Assembly: GCA_013002475.1 (NCBI GenBank)
Contig: JABDJM010000507.1
Location: 1 to 5,339, forward strand
Length of the DNA stretch: 5,339 nt
Source of the DNA: Saprospiraceae bacterium
GTDB taxonomy: Bacteria > Bacteroidota > Bacteroidia > Chitinophagales > Saprospiraceae
Direction of reading: 5' to 3'
The notes beneath the pieces were generated by a model, which had not been told where the DNA came from, did no database searches, and saw only the letters and a list, made by a program, of their open reading frames with translations. The translations under genes were made by a program, and so were the position numbers. This document shows, one piece after another, positions 1 through 5,339 of this stretch; within the stretch, counting starts at the first letter, position 1, and each line of letters starts with the position of its first letter.

Positions 1-230
1 CCATAGAGCCCATGATCAACTTAGGCACTAAAAATGTCCGTCAGGCCAAGGATGGTTGGACCATTATTACCAAAGACAAAAAACCAAGTGCTCATTTTGA
101 ACACTCAGTAGCTGTAAAAAAAGGAAAGGCCGATATTCTTTCCGATCACAGCGGCATTCAGAAAAACCTTTCGCAAAACCCTCACCTTCAGGAAATTAAA
201 CTTTTATCCGTGCCTGATGCTATAGGCTAG
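1..230 (+). CDS. map: Methionine aminopeptidase, type I (C-terminal part)
   Basis: This is the 3' end of a gene that begins upstream of the window. The open frame runs from base 3 with codons for IEPM, and the ATG at 12 is the internal Met of that motif, not a start. Methionine aminopeptidase removes the initiator Met from new proteins in the cytosol using a two-metal centre. Two of the five family metal ligands are visible: the Glu of IEPM (bases 6-8, aligning with E. coli Glu204) and the Glu of HFEHS (bases 99-101, aligning with Glu235 in the family motif YEHT). The intervening stretch GW-T--TKD also matches the family. About 75 residues are present, including a C-terminal segment after KKGKADIL that resembles Bacteroidota homologues. 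Its place just before infA is the usual end of the spc operon (secY-map-infA). The stop codon lies within a 12-base palindrome. Identification is secure; the upstream part cannot be judged. Confidence 0.93.
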   Translation, partial: IEPMINLGTKNVRQAKDGWTIITKDKKPSAHFEHSVAVKKGKADILSDHSGIQKNLSQNPHLQEIKLLSVPDAIG

Positions 231-252
231 GGATCCCTACAGGAAACCTAAA

Positions 253-287
253 TTTCTCGGAATTTTTGTTGGAATATTGTATCTTTG
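253..287 (+). promoter_or_regulatory. Bacteroidota-type promoter upstream of infA
   Basis: TATCTTTG at 280-287 is an exact match to the -7 element TAnnTTTG used by the primary sigma factor of Bacteroidota. The -33 element (TTTG or TTG) is not clear at the expected spacing. The nearest T-rich candidate is TTTCTCGG at 253-260, ending 19 bases before the -7 box, while the TTTTTG at 263-268 is too close. Only 17 bases separate the -7 box from the infA ATG, so transcripts would have a leader of roughly 10-13 nucleotides. The site suggests infA and the genes after it can be transcribed independently of the upstream spc genes. Confidence 0.7.
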
Positions 288-304
288 CACTCCGAAATTC
301 GACT

Positions 305-523
305 ATGGCCAAACAGGACCTGATAAAGCAGGATGGAATTATTGAAGAGGCGCTCTCAAACGCAATGTTTCGGGTACGTCTTGAAAACGATCACCTAATT
401 GTTGCTACTATATCTGGAAAGATGAGGATGAACTATATCCGAATTCTTCCTGGGGATAAAGTGGCCGTCGAAATGTCCCCCTATGATTTATCAAGAGGAA
501 GGATAACATACCGCTACAAATAG
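305..523 (+). CDS. infA: Translation initiation factor IF-1
   Basis: This is a 72-residue protein, the usual length of IF-1. It binds the A site of the 30S subunit during initiation and works with IF-2 and IF-3 in the cytosol. The whole protein is one OB-fold of the S1 RNA-binding type; [17 protein letters not shown] (residues 37-53) and the closing [12 protein letters not shown] (59-70) are near-identical to the family pattern. I chose the ATG at 305 because it gives the canonical N-terminus MAK-D-I---G. The same frame can be opened from a TTG at 266, but that would place the start upstream of the promoter -7 box and add residues with no family match. There is no Shine-Dalgarno sequence before the start. 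It sits between map and rpmJ, the classical order, with 18 bases to rpmJ. Confidence 0.97.
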   Translation: MAKQDLIKQDGIIEEALSNAMFRVRLENDHLIVATISGKMRMNYIRILPGDKVAVEMSPYDLSRGRITYRYK

Positions 524-541
524 TAGCCTAAATAAGGAAAA

Positions 542-658
542 ATGAAAGTAAGAGCATCCATTAAGAAGCGGTCTGCAGATTGTAAGATCGTCCGACGTAA
601 AGGAAAGCTTTACGTGATCAATAAGAAAAATCCAAAATTCAAACAACGTCAAGGGTAA
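542..658 (+). CDS. rpmJ: 50S ribosomal protein bL36, zinc-ligand-poor form
   Basis: This 38-codon gene is short enough to be missed by length-filtered gene finders. The product starts MKVRASIKK and ends KFKQRQG, matching bL36 residue for residue in length and at both ends. bL36 is the smallest large-subunit protein and binds 23S rRNA. The classical zinc ribbon uses Cys11, Cys14, Cys27 and His33 (E. coli numbering). Here these positions are Ser11, Cys14, Asn27 and Phe33, so three of the four ligands are gone and zinc binding is not expected. Basic residues dominate, as in the family. It lies 18 bases after infA and 20 before rpsM, the standard order. An A-rich TAAGGAAAA stretch touches the ATG but is too close to be a normally spaced Shine-Dalgarno site. 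Confidence 0.96.
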   Translation: MKVRASIKKRSADCKIVRRKGKLYVINKKNPKFKQRQG

Positions 659-678
659 CCTGACGAAACTATAATACT

Positions 679-1056
679 ATGGCTCGAATATCCGGTGTCG
701 ATTTACCTAAGAACAAAAGAGGAATTGTAGGCTTGACCTACATTTTTGGAATAGGTGATACAAAAGCAAAGGAGATCCTGGAAAAAGCAGGAATTGACGA
801 AAGTACAAAAGTCAATGATTGGACGGATGATAACGTTAGGACCATCACTCTGATGATCCAGAATGAATATAAGGTTGAGGGGCAATTGAGATCAGAGATC
901 CAAATGAACATCAAACGACTAATGGACATTGGATGTTATCGTGGACTTAGACATCGGAAAAGTCTTCCTCTAAGAGGACAAAGAACACAGACAAACGCAA
1001 GAACCAGAAAAGGAAAAAGAAAAACAGTTGCGAACAAGAAGAAAGCAACTAAATAA
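679..1056 (+). CDS. rpsM: 30S ribosomal protein uS13
   Basis: The 125-residue product is close to the usual 115-125 for uS13, a protein of the small-subunit head that contacts tRNA in the P site and forms bridges to the 50S subunit. It begins [10 protein letters not shown], the family N-terminus. The helix-two-turn-helix region with YIFGIG (21-26) and the start of a long helical arm follow. The rRNA-binding motif [16 protein letters not shown] (88-103) with NARTRKGK (106-113) is fully conserved. A Lys-rich tail (114-125) ends the protein. It starts 20 bases after rpmJ with no Shine-Dalgarno sequence. The gap is too short for the pseudoknot that S4 uses upstream of rpsM to repress the alpha operon in enterobacteria, so that control is not visible here. 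Confidence 0.98.
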   Translation: MARISGVDLPKNKRGIVGLTYIFGIGDTKAKEILEKAGIDESTKVNDWTDDNVRTITLMIQNEYKVEGQLRSEIQMNIKRLMDIGCYRGLRHRKSLPLRGQRTQTNARTRKGKRKTVANKKKATK

Positions 1057-1093
1057 TTGAATAAATAACTCCTGGCATACTTAAGATTATTTT

Positions 1094-1480
1094 ATGGCTA
1101 AGGTTAAGAAAACTAAAAAGAGAAAAGTTCGGGTTGAACCAGAAGGCTTGGTTTATATCCAGGCTAGTTTCAATAATATTATTATCTCTCTTACCAATAA
1201 GGCTGGACAGGTGATTTCATGGGCTTCAGCTGGTAAAGCTGGTTTTAGAGGCTCTAAGAAAAACACACCTTATGCAGCTCAGATTGCAGCCTCAGATGCA
1301 GCAAAAGTAGCATACGAAGCTGGAATGAGAACTGCAACAGTGTTTGTTAAAGGCCCAGGGTCTGGAAGAGAAGCAGCAATACGGGGAGTTGATAACTCCG
1401 GGATCCGCATCTCACAAATTATGGATGTGACTCCAATCCCACATAATGGTTGCCGTCCTCCAAAAAAGCGACGAGTTTAA
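1094..1480 (+). CDS. rpsK: 30S ribosomal protein uS11
   Basis: The 128-residue product matches uS11, a small-subunit platform protein near the E site and the 16S rRNA 3' end. A basic N-terminal tail ([11 protein letters not shown], 3-13) leads into the conserved core. Diagnostic blocks are [11 protein letters not shown] (24-34), [14 protein letters not shown] (50-63), [11 protein letters not shown] (87-97) and the C-terminus [18 protein letters not shown] (111-128), which is nearly identical to the E. coli end. The Asn-Gly pair in HNG (118-119) is the site where isoaspartate has been described in E. coli S11. The gene follows rpsM by 37 bases with no Shine-Dalgarno sequence. Nothing in the sequence is unusual for the family. 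Confidence 0.98.
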   Translation: MAKVKKTKKRKVRVEPEGLVYIQASFNNIIISLTNKAGQVISWASAGKAGFRGSKKNTPYAAQIAASDAAKVAYEAGMRTATVFVKGPGSGREAAIRGVDNSGIRISQIMDVTPIPHNGCRPPKKRRV

Positions 1481-1497
1481 TTTTACTGAAAAGAAAG

Positions 1498-1504
1498 AAG
1501 GAAA
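1498..1504 (+). promoter_or_regulatory. Possible Shine-Dalgarno site for rpsD
   Basis: AAGGAAA in a purine-rich run (AAGAAAGAAGGAAA, 1491-1504) sits with its GGA ending 8 bases before the rpsD ATG. This is the only start in the window with a plausible, well-spaced Shine-Dalgarno-like sequence. Whether it is used is uncertain, since Bacteroidota ribosomes generally depend little on this pairing and the run may be A-rich by chance. Confidence 0.4.
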
Positions 1505-1510
1505 TCATTT

Positions 1511-2122
1511 ATGGCAAGGTATACTGGCCCAACTTCAAAAAAGGCAAGATCATTCGGAGAAGCTATTTATGGCTATGATAAGGCTTTCGAGCGCAAAAAA
1601 TATGGTCCCGGCCAGCACGGGAACACGCGTAGAAGAAAGCAAAAATCTGACTACGCCGTTCAGCTAAAGGAAAAGCAAAAAGCTAAATACACTTATGGTC
1701 TTTTGGAAAGACAATTCCGAAACACCTTTGAAAAAGCTTCCAGAAATAAAGGTGTAACTGGTGAAGTCTTGCTTCAGTTATTAGAAGCCAGATTGGACAA
1801 TACGATTTTCCGATTAGGAATTGCTCCAACACGAAAAGCTGCACGACAGTTGGTTTCACACAAGCACGTTTTGGTGAATGGAGTGGTTACAAATATCCCT
1901 TCTTGTCAATTAGCCCTTGGAGACATCATTTCTATTCGAAATAAATCTCGTCACCTCGAGGTGATCCAGCAATCAGTTTCCTCAAAAGGAGATGTAAGGA
2001 AGTTTGGATGGCTCGAATGGAACCCGGACCGTATGGAAGGTGTTTTTCTCAGTTATCCTGAAAGAACCCAAATACCTGAAAAGATCAACGAACAGCTGAT
2101 CGTTGAACTTTACTCGAAATAA
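1511..2122 (+). CDS. rpsD: 30S ribosomal protein uS4
   Basis: The 203-residue product matches uS4 (E. coli 206), which nucleates 16S rRNA assembly and lies at the mRNA entry channel. It begins MARYTGP, carries YGPGQHG (31-37) and LLERQFRN (64-71), and has the S4 RNA-binding domain at about 94-160 ([24 protein letters not shown]). It ends [12 protein letters not shown] as in most bacteria. The N-terminal region has no cysteines, so this is the zinc-free form; the only Cys is residue 132 inside the S4 domain. In enterobacteria S4 also represses its own operon and takes part in antitermination, but no RNA target is recognisable here. It starts 31 bases after rpsK and is followed immediately by a strong terminator, so it appears to close a transcription unit that starts at or before infA. 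Confidence 0.98.
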   Translation: MARYTGPTSKKARSFGEAIYGYDKAFERKKYGPGQHGNTRRRKQKSDYAVQLKEKQKAKYTYGLLERQFRNTFEKASRNKGVTGEVLLQLLEARLDNTIFRLGIAPTRKAARQLVSHKHVLVNGVVTNIPSCQLALGDIISIRNKSRHLEVIQQSVSSKGDVRKFGWLEWNPDRMEGVFLSYPERTQIPEKINEQLIVELYSK

Positions 2123-2128
2123 TTATTC

Positions 2129-2154
2129 CGGACCCTTACCGGGTCCGTTTTTTT
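2129..2154 (+). terminator. Intrinsic terminator between rpsD and rpoA
   Basis: A perfect 7-bp GC-rich stem, CGGACCC (2129-2135) pairing with GGGTCCG (2141-2147), encloses a 5-base loop (TTACC) and is followed by seven T residues (2148-2154). It begins 6 bases after the rpsD stop. The form is that of a strong Rho-independent terminator. It lies inside the cluster, ahead of rpoA, so it either ends the ribosomal unit or acts as a partial attenuator that lowers rpoA and rplQ expression. Confidence 0.9.
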
Positions 2155-2195
2155 GATATTCTGCCCTGCAGGCATAAACCCTCAACAATTGCTAT

Positions 2196-3194
2196 ATGAG
2201 CATACTGAATTTTCAGAAGCCCGATAAGATCATTCTTCAGAAAGCAACAGACTTTGAAGGCACTTTCGAATTCAAACCCCTAGAGCCCGGGTTCGGCCAA
2301 ACAATTGGAAACTCCCTAAGAAGGGTGTTACTATCCTCTTTAGAGGGATTTGCTATTTCGGCCGTACGAATTGCCGGAGTAGAGCATGAATTTTCTACCA
2401 TCAAAGGAGTCGTTGAGGATGTGGTAGATATTATTTTGAATCTAAAACAGATTCGACTTAAACAACTGATCGCAGACGAGGATGTATCTTCTGAGAAGAT
2501 CTATCTGACCGTTTCTGGTAAGGATGGATTTACTGCTGGAGATATTGAAGAACACACCAATGTTTTCAAGGTTATGAATCCTGAGTTGGTCATTTGCCAT
2601 ATGGAACCAAACGTTAGCCTTGAAATGGAGTTGACCATTACTAAGGGAAGAGGTTATGTTCCAGCCGACGAAAATCTTCCAAAGGATGCACCTATTGGTG
2701 TTATACCCATTGACGCGATTTACACGCCCATTAAAAATGTTTCCTACAACATTTCTAATACCAGGGTTGGGCAAAGAACTGACTACGAGCAATTGACAAT
2801 TGATGTCAAAACTGATGGCACGATTCATCCGGAAGATGCCATCAGAGAGGCTTCACGTATCCTTATTCAACACTTGATGTTGATTACAGATGAAAACATC
2901 AAATTTGATGATGTTGGAAGCAGAGAGGATACTATCGTCGATGAGCACATTCTTCATATGAGGAAGCTTTTGAAAACTTCTCTTGAAGATCTTGACTTGT
3001 CCGTTAGAGCCTATAATTGTCTAAAAGCAGCTAAGATCAACACCTTGGCTGAAATGGTTCGATACGACACGCATGAGCTATTGAAATTTAGAAATTTCGG
3101 TAAGAAGTCTTTAGTTGAAATTGAAGAGTTGCTCCAGGAAAAAGGATTGACCTTTGGAATGGACCTTTCCAAATACAAACTGGACGAAGAGTAA
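2196..3194 (+). CDS. rpoA: DNA-directed RNA polymerase subunit alpha
   Basis: The 332-residue product is the alpha subunit, whose dimer scaffolds beta and beta' in the polymerase core. The N-terminal domain (about 1-235) shows [19 protein letters not shown] (25-43), followed by VLLSSLEG, the conserved assembly region. The [10 protein letters not shown] segment (151-160) lies in the insert that contacts the other subunits. A linker at about 236-260 leads to the C-terminal domain with [12 protein letters not shown] (266-277) and [13 protein letters not shown] (301-313). Arg271 and Asn274 align with E. coli Arg265 and Asn268, which contact UP-element DNA, so DNA binding should be retained. The ATG at 2196 gives the family-like N-terminus and there is no Shine-Dalgarno sequence. 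Its 73-base leader starts with the rpsD terminator and also contains a small CTGCA-loop hairpin (2162-2174). No good TAnnTTTG promoter is seen there. Confidence 0.98.
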   Translation: MSILNFQKPDKIILQKATDFEGTFEFKPLEPGFGQTIGNSLRRVLLSSLEGFAISAVRIAGVEHEFSTIKGVVEDVVDIILNLKQIRLKQLIADEDVSSEKIYLTVSGKDGFTAGDIEEHTNVFKVMNPELVICHMEPNVSLEMELTITKGRGYVPADENLPKDAPIGVIPIDAIYTPIKNVSYNISNTRVGQRTDYEQLTIDVKTDGTIHPEDAIREASRILIQHLMLITDENIKFDDVGSREDTIVDEHILHMRKLLKTSLEDLDLSVRAYNCLKAAKINTLAEMVRYDTHELLKFRNFGKKSLVEIEELLQEKGLTFGMDLSKYKLDEE

Positions 3195-3213
3195 AATATT
3201 TTTTAATTCAATT

Positions 3214-3235
3214 ACCCTTGAGACTAGTCTCGGGT
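3214..3235 (+). other. Hairpin in the rpoA-rplQ gap, no U-tract
   Basis: ACCC (3214-3217) pairs with GGGT (3232-3235) and GAGA (3220-3223) with TCTC (3228-3231). The loop is CTAG and there is a two-base bulge (TT, 3218-3219) on the left arm; the core GAGACTAGTCTC (3220-3231) is a perfect 12-base palindrome. No T-run follows, so it is unlikely to be an intrinsic terminator on the + strand. It lies 19 bases after the rpoA stop in the longest gap of the ribosomal cluster (3195-3281). It could be an RNA processing or stability element, a protein-binding leader for rplQ, or neutral. Confidence 0.5.
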
Positions 3236-3281
3236 GTTGAGAAGATTATTCCGCTAAGACGGACATTCAAAAATTGTAAGT

Positions 3282-3797
3282 ATGCGACACGGAAAGAGAT
3301 TTAACCACCTGGGAAGGAAAGCCGGCCATAGAAAAGCAACGCTAAAAAATATGGCCACTTCGCTTGTTTCTCACAAACGAATAAACACTACCCTCGCAAA
3401 AGCGAGAGCTTTAAGAGTTTATCTTGAGCCGATTATTACAAAAGCTAAGACTGATACTACTCACTCTCGAAGGGTTGTCTTTAGTTACTTACAGGATAAG
3501 AATGCCGTTCAGGAATTGTTCGGTCCAATTGCAGCCAAAGTGGGCAACCGCCCTGGGGGGTACCTTAGGATCATTAAGACTGGATTCAGAAGATCAGACG
3601 GAGCCGAAACAGCCATGATCGAATTAGTCGATTTTAATGAGGTAATGCTCGCTTCTGCAGGGGAACCAAAGAGCAAAAAGAAACGCTCGCGACGAGGAAG
3701 AAAAAAATCCAAGGCGGAAGCCACCCCACCGGCTATTGATGAAACCAATGAATCGGCGGCAGAAGAGGAATCTTCGACCGATAGCGAGGAAGAATAG
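3282..3797 (+). CDS. rplQ: 50S ribosomal protein bL17 with charged C-terminal extension
   Basis: The first 120 or so residues are a standard bL17, a large-subunit protein near the exit-tunnel side. Diagnostic parts are [19 protein letters not shown] (1-19), the [15 protein letters not shown] segment (23-37), [15 protein letters not shown] (92-106) and [10 protein letters not shown] (111-120). The product is 171 residues against 127 in E. coli. The extra tail has two parts: a basic stretch at 130-144 with 11 Lys/Arg in 15 positions, then an acidic end at 153-171 with 10 Asp/Glu in 19. Longer bL17 tails are known in Bacteroidota, so this is probably a lineage trait; its role is unknown. The gene lies 87 bases after rpoA, without a Shine-Dalgarno sequence, and ends 2 bases before a terminator, closing the ribosomal cluster. 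Confidence 0.97.
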   Translation: MRHGKRFNHLGRKAGHRKATLKNMATSLVSHKRINTTLAKARALRVYLEPIITKAKTDTTHSRRVVFSYLQDKNAVQELFGPIAAKVGNRPGGYLRIIKTGFRRSDGAETAMIELVDFNEVMLASAGEPKSKKKRSRRGRKKSKAEATPPAIDETNESAAEEESSTDSEEE

Positions 3798-3799
3798 TT

Positions 3800-3835
3800 A
3801 AAAAAGGGATTCAGGAAACTGAGTCCCTTTTTTTT
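3800..3835 (+). terminator. Intrinsic terminator after rplQ
   Basis: GGGATTCAG (3806-3814) pairs with CTGAGTCCC (3819-3827), with one G-U pair, around a GAAA tetraloop of the GNRA class. Six A residues (3800-3805) precede the stem and eight T residues (3828-3835) follow it. The A-run extends the stem with A-U pairs and gives the opposite strand a U-tract too, so it could work in both directions. It ends the rpoA-rplQ transcript just before the carA promoter. Confidence 0.95.
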
Positions 3836-3841
3836 GTCTGA

Positions 3842-3874
3842 TTTTCGGTATTCAAGGGACGTACATTATCTTTG
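3842..3874 (+). promoter_or_regulatory. Bacteroidota-type promoter upstream of carA
   Basis: TATCTTTG at 3867-3874 matches the -7 element TAnnTTTG exactly and is identical to the one before infA. A clear TTTG -33 box is missing at normal spacing: the TTTG at 3833-3836 in the terminator tail is 30 bases away. TTTTCGG (3842-3848) ends 18 bases before the -7 box, in the same place as the T-rich/CGG stretch of the infA promoter. Sixteen bases separate the -7 box from the carA ATG, so the leader would be very short. It directly follows the rplQ terminator, as expected for a new transcription unit. Confidence 0.72.
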
Positions 3875-3890
3875 TCCAACTTTCGAACAT

Positions 3891-5027
3891 ATGAACGATC
3901 AGCATTCAACCCCAGCAATCCTACTCCTAGAAGACGGAACCGTATTTACCGGCGTTGCTGCCGGGGCCATTGGCACCACCTGCGGTGAAATTTGCTTTAA
4001 CACAGGCATGACCGGTTACCAGGAGATTTTTACCGATCCATCCTATTTTGGTCAGATCCTCGTGACTACCAATGCACATATTGGGAACTATGGAATCAAG
4101 AACTCCGAAGTAGAATCTGAGAGTATCAAGATCTCGGGTCTGGTGTGTAAGAACTTCAATTATGAGGATTACTCCAGACAAATAGCCGACCGTTCAATCC
4201 AGGATTATTTTGAAGCAGAAGGCTTGGTGGGTATCGCTAGAATAGATACGCGACAAGTTGTTAGGCACATTAGAGACAAAGGGGCCATGAATGCTATAAT
4301 CTCTTCTGAAACCACAGATGTGGATGTTCTTAGAGAAAAGCTTTCCCACCATCCCAGGATGGAGGGGCTTGAGCTGGCTTCAAAAGTAACGACCCAGGAT
4401 GCCTACACACTTGAGGCAAATTCAGGGGCAGATTTTAAAATTGCAGCCCTGGACTTTGGTATCAAAAAAAGTATCCTTAAGAACTTCGTTTCGCGGGGTT
4501 GCACAGTCAAGGTATTTCCCGCAAGAACCAGTTTTGACGAATTGAAATCCTGGGAGCCTGATGGGTATTTCCTGTCAAATGGGCCCGGGGATCCAGGCTC
4601 TATGGACTACGCAGTGGATACTGTGAAAAGGATCCTAGGTGAAGACAAACCCCTTTTCGGAATTTGCCTGGGACATCAGCTCCTCGCCAGAGCAGTGGAT
4701 ATATCAACTTATAAAATGCACAACGGACATCGAGGAATCAATCATCCAGTGCTTAACCTTGAATCTGGAAAAGGAGAGATTACATCCCAAAATCATGGTT
4801 TTGGTGTAAGTCCGGAGGCCATTGAAGAAAATAAGGATAGTGTATCTATTACCCATCGAAATCTGAATGATGATACCATTGAGGGTATCAGAGTCAAGAA
4901 TAAGAAAGCATATTCTGTTCAATATCATCCGGAAGCATCACCTGGACCACATGATGCTTCTTATTTGTTTGATCAATTCATTGAACTGATGAAGAATTCA
5001 AAAGTGGCCGTCACTAGCACACATTAA
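3891..5027 (+). CDS. carA: Carbamoyl-phosphate synthase small (glutaminase) subunit
   Basis: The 378-residue product (E. coli 382) hydrolyses glutamine and passes ammonia to the large subunit CarB, which makes carbamoyl phosphate for pyrimidine and arginine synthesis. The N-terminal CPSase small-chain domain (about 8-145) has [29 protein letters not shown] (38-56) and GIARIDTR (114-121). The C-terminal class I glutamine amidotransferase domain (about 183-368) has SNGPGDP (229-235), the nucleophile elbow GICLGHQ with Cys259, NHGFGV (301-306) and [10 protein letters not shown] with His346 and Glu348. The catalytic triad is complete. I chose the ATG at 3891; the frame extends upstream to a TTG at 3834, but that lies in the rplQ terminator and ahead of the promoter. 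No carB is adjacent, so CarB must be encoded elsewhere. No Shine-Dalgarno sequence is seen. Confidence 0.97.
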   Translation: MNDQHSTPAILLLEDGTVFTGVAAGAIGTTCGEICFNTGMTGYQEIFTDPSYFGQILVTTNAHIGNYGIKNSEVESESIKISGLVCKNFNYEDYSRQIADRSIQDYFEAEGLVGIARIDTRQVVRHIRDKGAMNAIISSETTDVDVLREKLSHHPRMEGLELASKVTTQDAYTLEANSGADFKIAALDFGIKKSILKNFVSRGCTVKVFPARTSFDELKSWEPDGYFLSNGPGDPGSMDYAVDTVKRILGEDKPLFGICLGHQLLARAVDISTYKMHNGHRGINHPVLNLESGKGEITSQNHGFGVSPEAIEENKDSVSITHRNLNDDTIEGIRVKNKKAYSVQYHPEASPGPHDASYLFDQFIELMKNSKVAVTSTH

Positions 5028-5044
5028 CATCTTTAACCAAAACT

Positions 5045-5339
5045 ATGAGTGAAATCATTGACATTCGATCCCGGGAAATTCTTGACTCCAGGGGAAACCC
5101 AACCGTTGAGGTAGAAGTCCTTACAGAAGAGGGAGCCCTTGGAAGGGCAGCAGTTCCATCCGGAGCTTCAACTGGAAAGCATGAGGCAGTAGAGCTAAGA
5201 GATGGCAACAAGGACAGGTTCCTTGGTAAAGGGGTTTTGAAAGCTTGCCAGAATGTTGAAGACCTGATCTCAGAGGAATTATTAGGCGTCGAAGTCCTTG
5301 AGCAAACCTATATCGACAACCTAATGATCGAATTAGATG
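5045..5339 (+). CDS. eno: Enolase (N-terminal part)
   Basis: The frame runs off the right edge after 98 complete codons, roughly a quarter of a typical 425-430-residue enolase. The enzyme converts 2-phosphoglycerate to phosphoenolpyruvate in glycolysis, as a magnesium-dependent cytosolic dimer or octamer. The N-terminus [20 protein letters not shown] is diagnostic. It is followed by [18 protein letters not shown], the mobile catalytic loop that carries the Ser of SGAST (a metal ligand in the closed form), and by FLGKGV. The main catalytic and metal-binding residues lie beyond the window. The ATG starts 17 bases after the carA stop with neither a terminator nor a recognisable promoter between them, so eno is probably co-transcribed with carA, though an internal promoter inside carA cannot be excluded. 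Confidence 0.97.
   Translation, partial: MSEIIDIRSREILDSRGNPTVEVEVLTEEGALGRAAVPSGASTGKHEAVELRDGNKDRFLGKGVLKACQNVEDLISEELLGVEVLEQTYIDNLMIELD

Noticed and set aside
228..239. Perfect 12-base palindrome TAGGGATCCCTA over the map stop codon, considered as terminator or operator.
   Set aside because: As a hairpin it gives only 4 bp around a 4-base loop, with no T-run after it, and about one such palindrome is expected by chance in a window this size.
263..268. TTTTTG as the -33 box for the infA promoter.
   Set aside because: It ends only 11 bases before the -7 box, whereas the known spacing is about 17-23.
670..675. TATAAT just before rpsM, like an E. coli -10 box.
   Set aside because: It is 3 bases from the start codon, has no partner element, and the primary sigma factor of this phylum uses TAnnTTTG instead.
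659..678. Search for an S4-binding pseudoknot leader before rpsM, as in the enterobacterial alpha operon.
   Set aside because: The rpmJ-rpsM gap is only 20 bases and shows no structure of that kind.
1446..1667. 73-codon + strand frame overlapping the rpsK end and rpsD start.
   Set aside because: It is out of frame with two certain ribosomal protein genes and shows no family resemblance.
2442..2828. 128-codon frame on the - strand inside rpoA.
   Set aside because: It lies wholly antisense to conserved rpoA codons, with no recognisable domain or start context; the other antisense frames (in rpsM, rplQ, carA, eno) were rejected for the same reason.
3083..3098. Inverted repeat GAAATTT-AG-AAATTTC inside rpoA.
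   Set aside because: It lies in conserved alpha C-terminal domain codons (LKFRNFG) and is A/T-rich, so it is best explained by coding constraint.

Overview
This window is a conserved housekeeping region from a member of the Bacteroidota. I cannot place it securely below phylum; a Flavobacteriia-like or Cytophagia-like lineage is plausible. The call rests on three things seen in the sequence: two copies of the Bacteroidota -7 promoter motif TAnnTTTG, start codons mostly without a Shine-Dalgarno sequence, and a bL36 protein of the type that has lost most of its zinc ligands. The gene order rplQ-carA-eno also fits what I recall of this phylum. All genes are on the + strand and tightly packed, with no gene-free stretch over 100 bases and no sign of mobile DNA, CRISPR arrays, tRNA or rRNA genes.

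Layout: 1-230 is the C-terminal end of methionine aminopeptidase (map), normally the last part of the spc-type ribosomal operon. A TAnnTTTG promoter at about 253-287 then precedes infA (305-523), rpmJ (542-658, only 38 codons), rpsM (679-1056), rpsK (1094-1480) and rpsD (1511-2122). A strong intrinsic terminator at 2129-2154 separates rpsD from rpoA (2196-3194). An unusually long 87-base gap holding a hairpin without a U-tract follows, then rplQ (3282-3797) and a second strong terminator at 3800-3835. A second TAnnTTTG promoter (about 3842-3874) starts a new unit, carA (3891-5027) followed 17 bases later by eno (5045 to beyond the window edge).

The first block makes translation and transcription machinery: IF-1, ribosomal proteins bL36, uS13, uS11, uS4 and bL17, the RNA polymerase alpha subunit, and the enzyme that trims N-terminal methionine. 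The second block makes the glutaminase subunit of carbamoyl-phosphate synthetase (pyrimidine and arginine synthesis) and the glycolytic enzyme enolase. 

I see no novel biological system here. The points worth a second look are regulatory: the terminator between rpsD and rpoA with no clear new promoter for rpoA, the near-matching infA and carA promoters with very short leaders, the rpoA-rplQ hairpin, and lineage-type protein variations (zinc-ligand-poor bL36, two-part charged tail on bL17).
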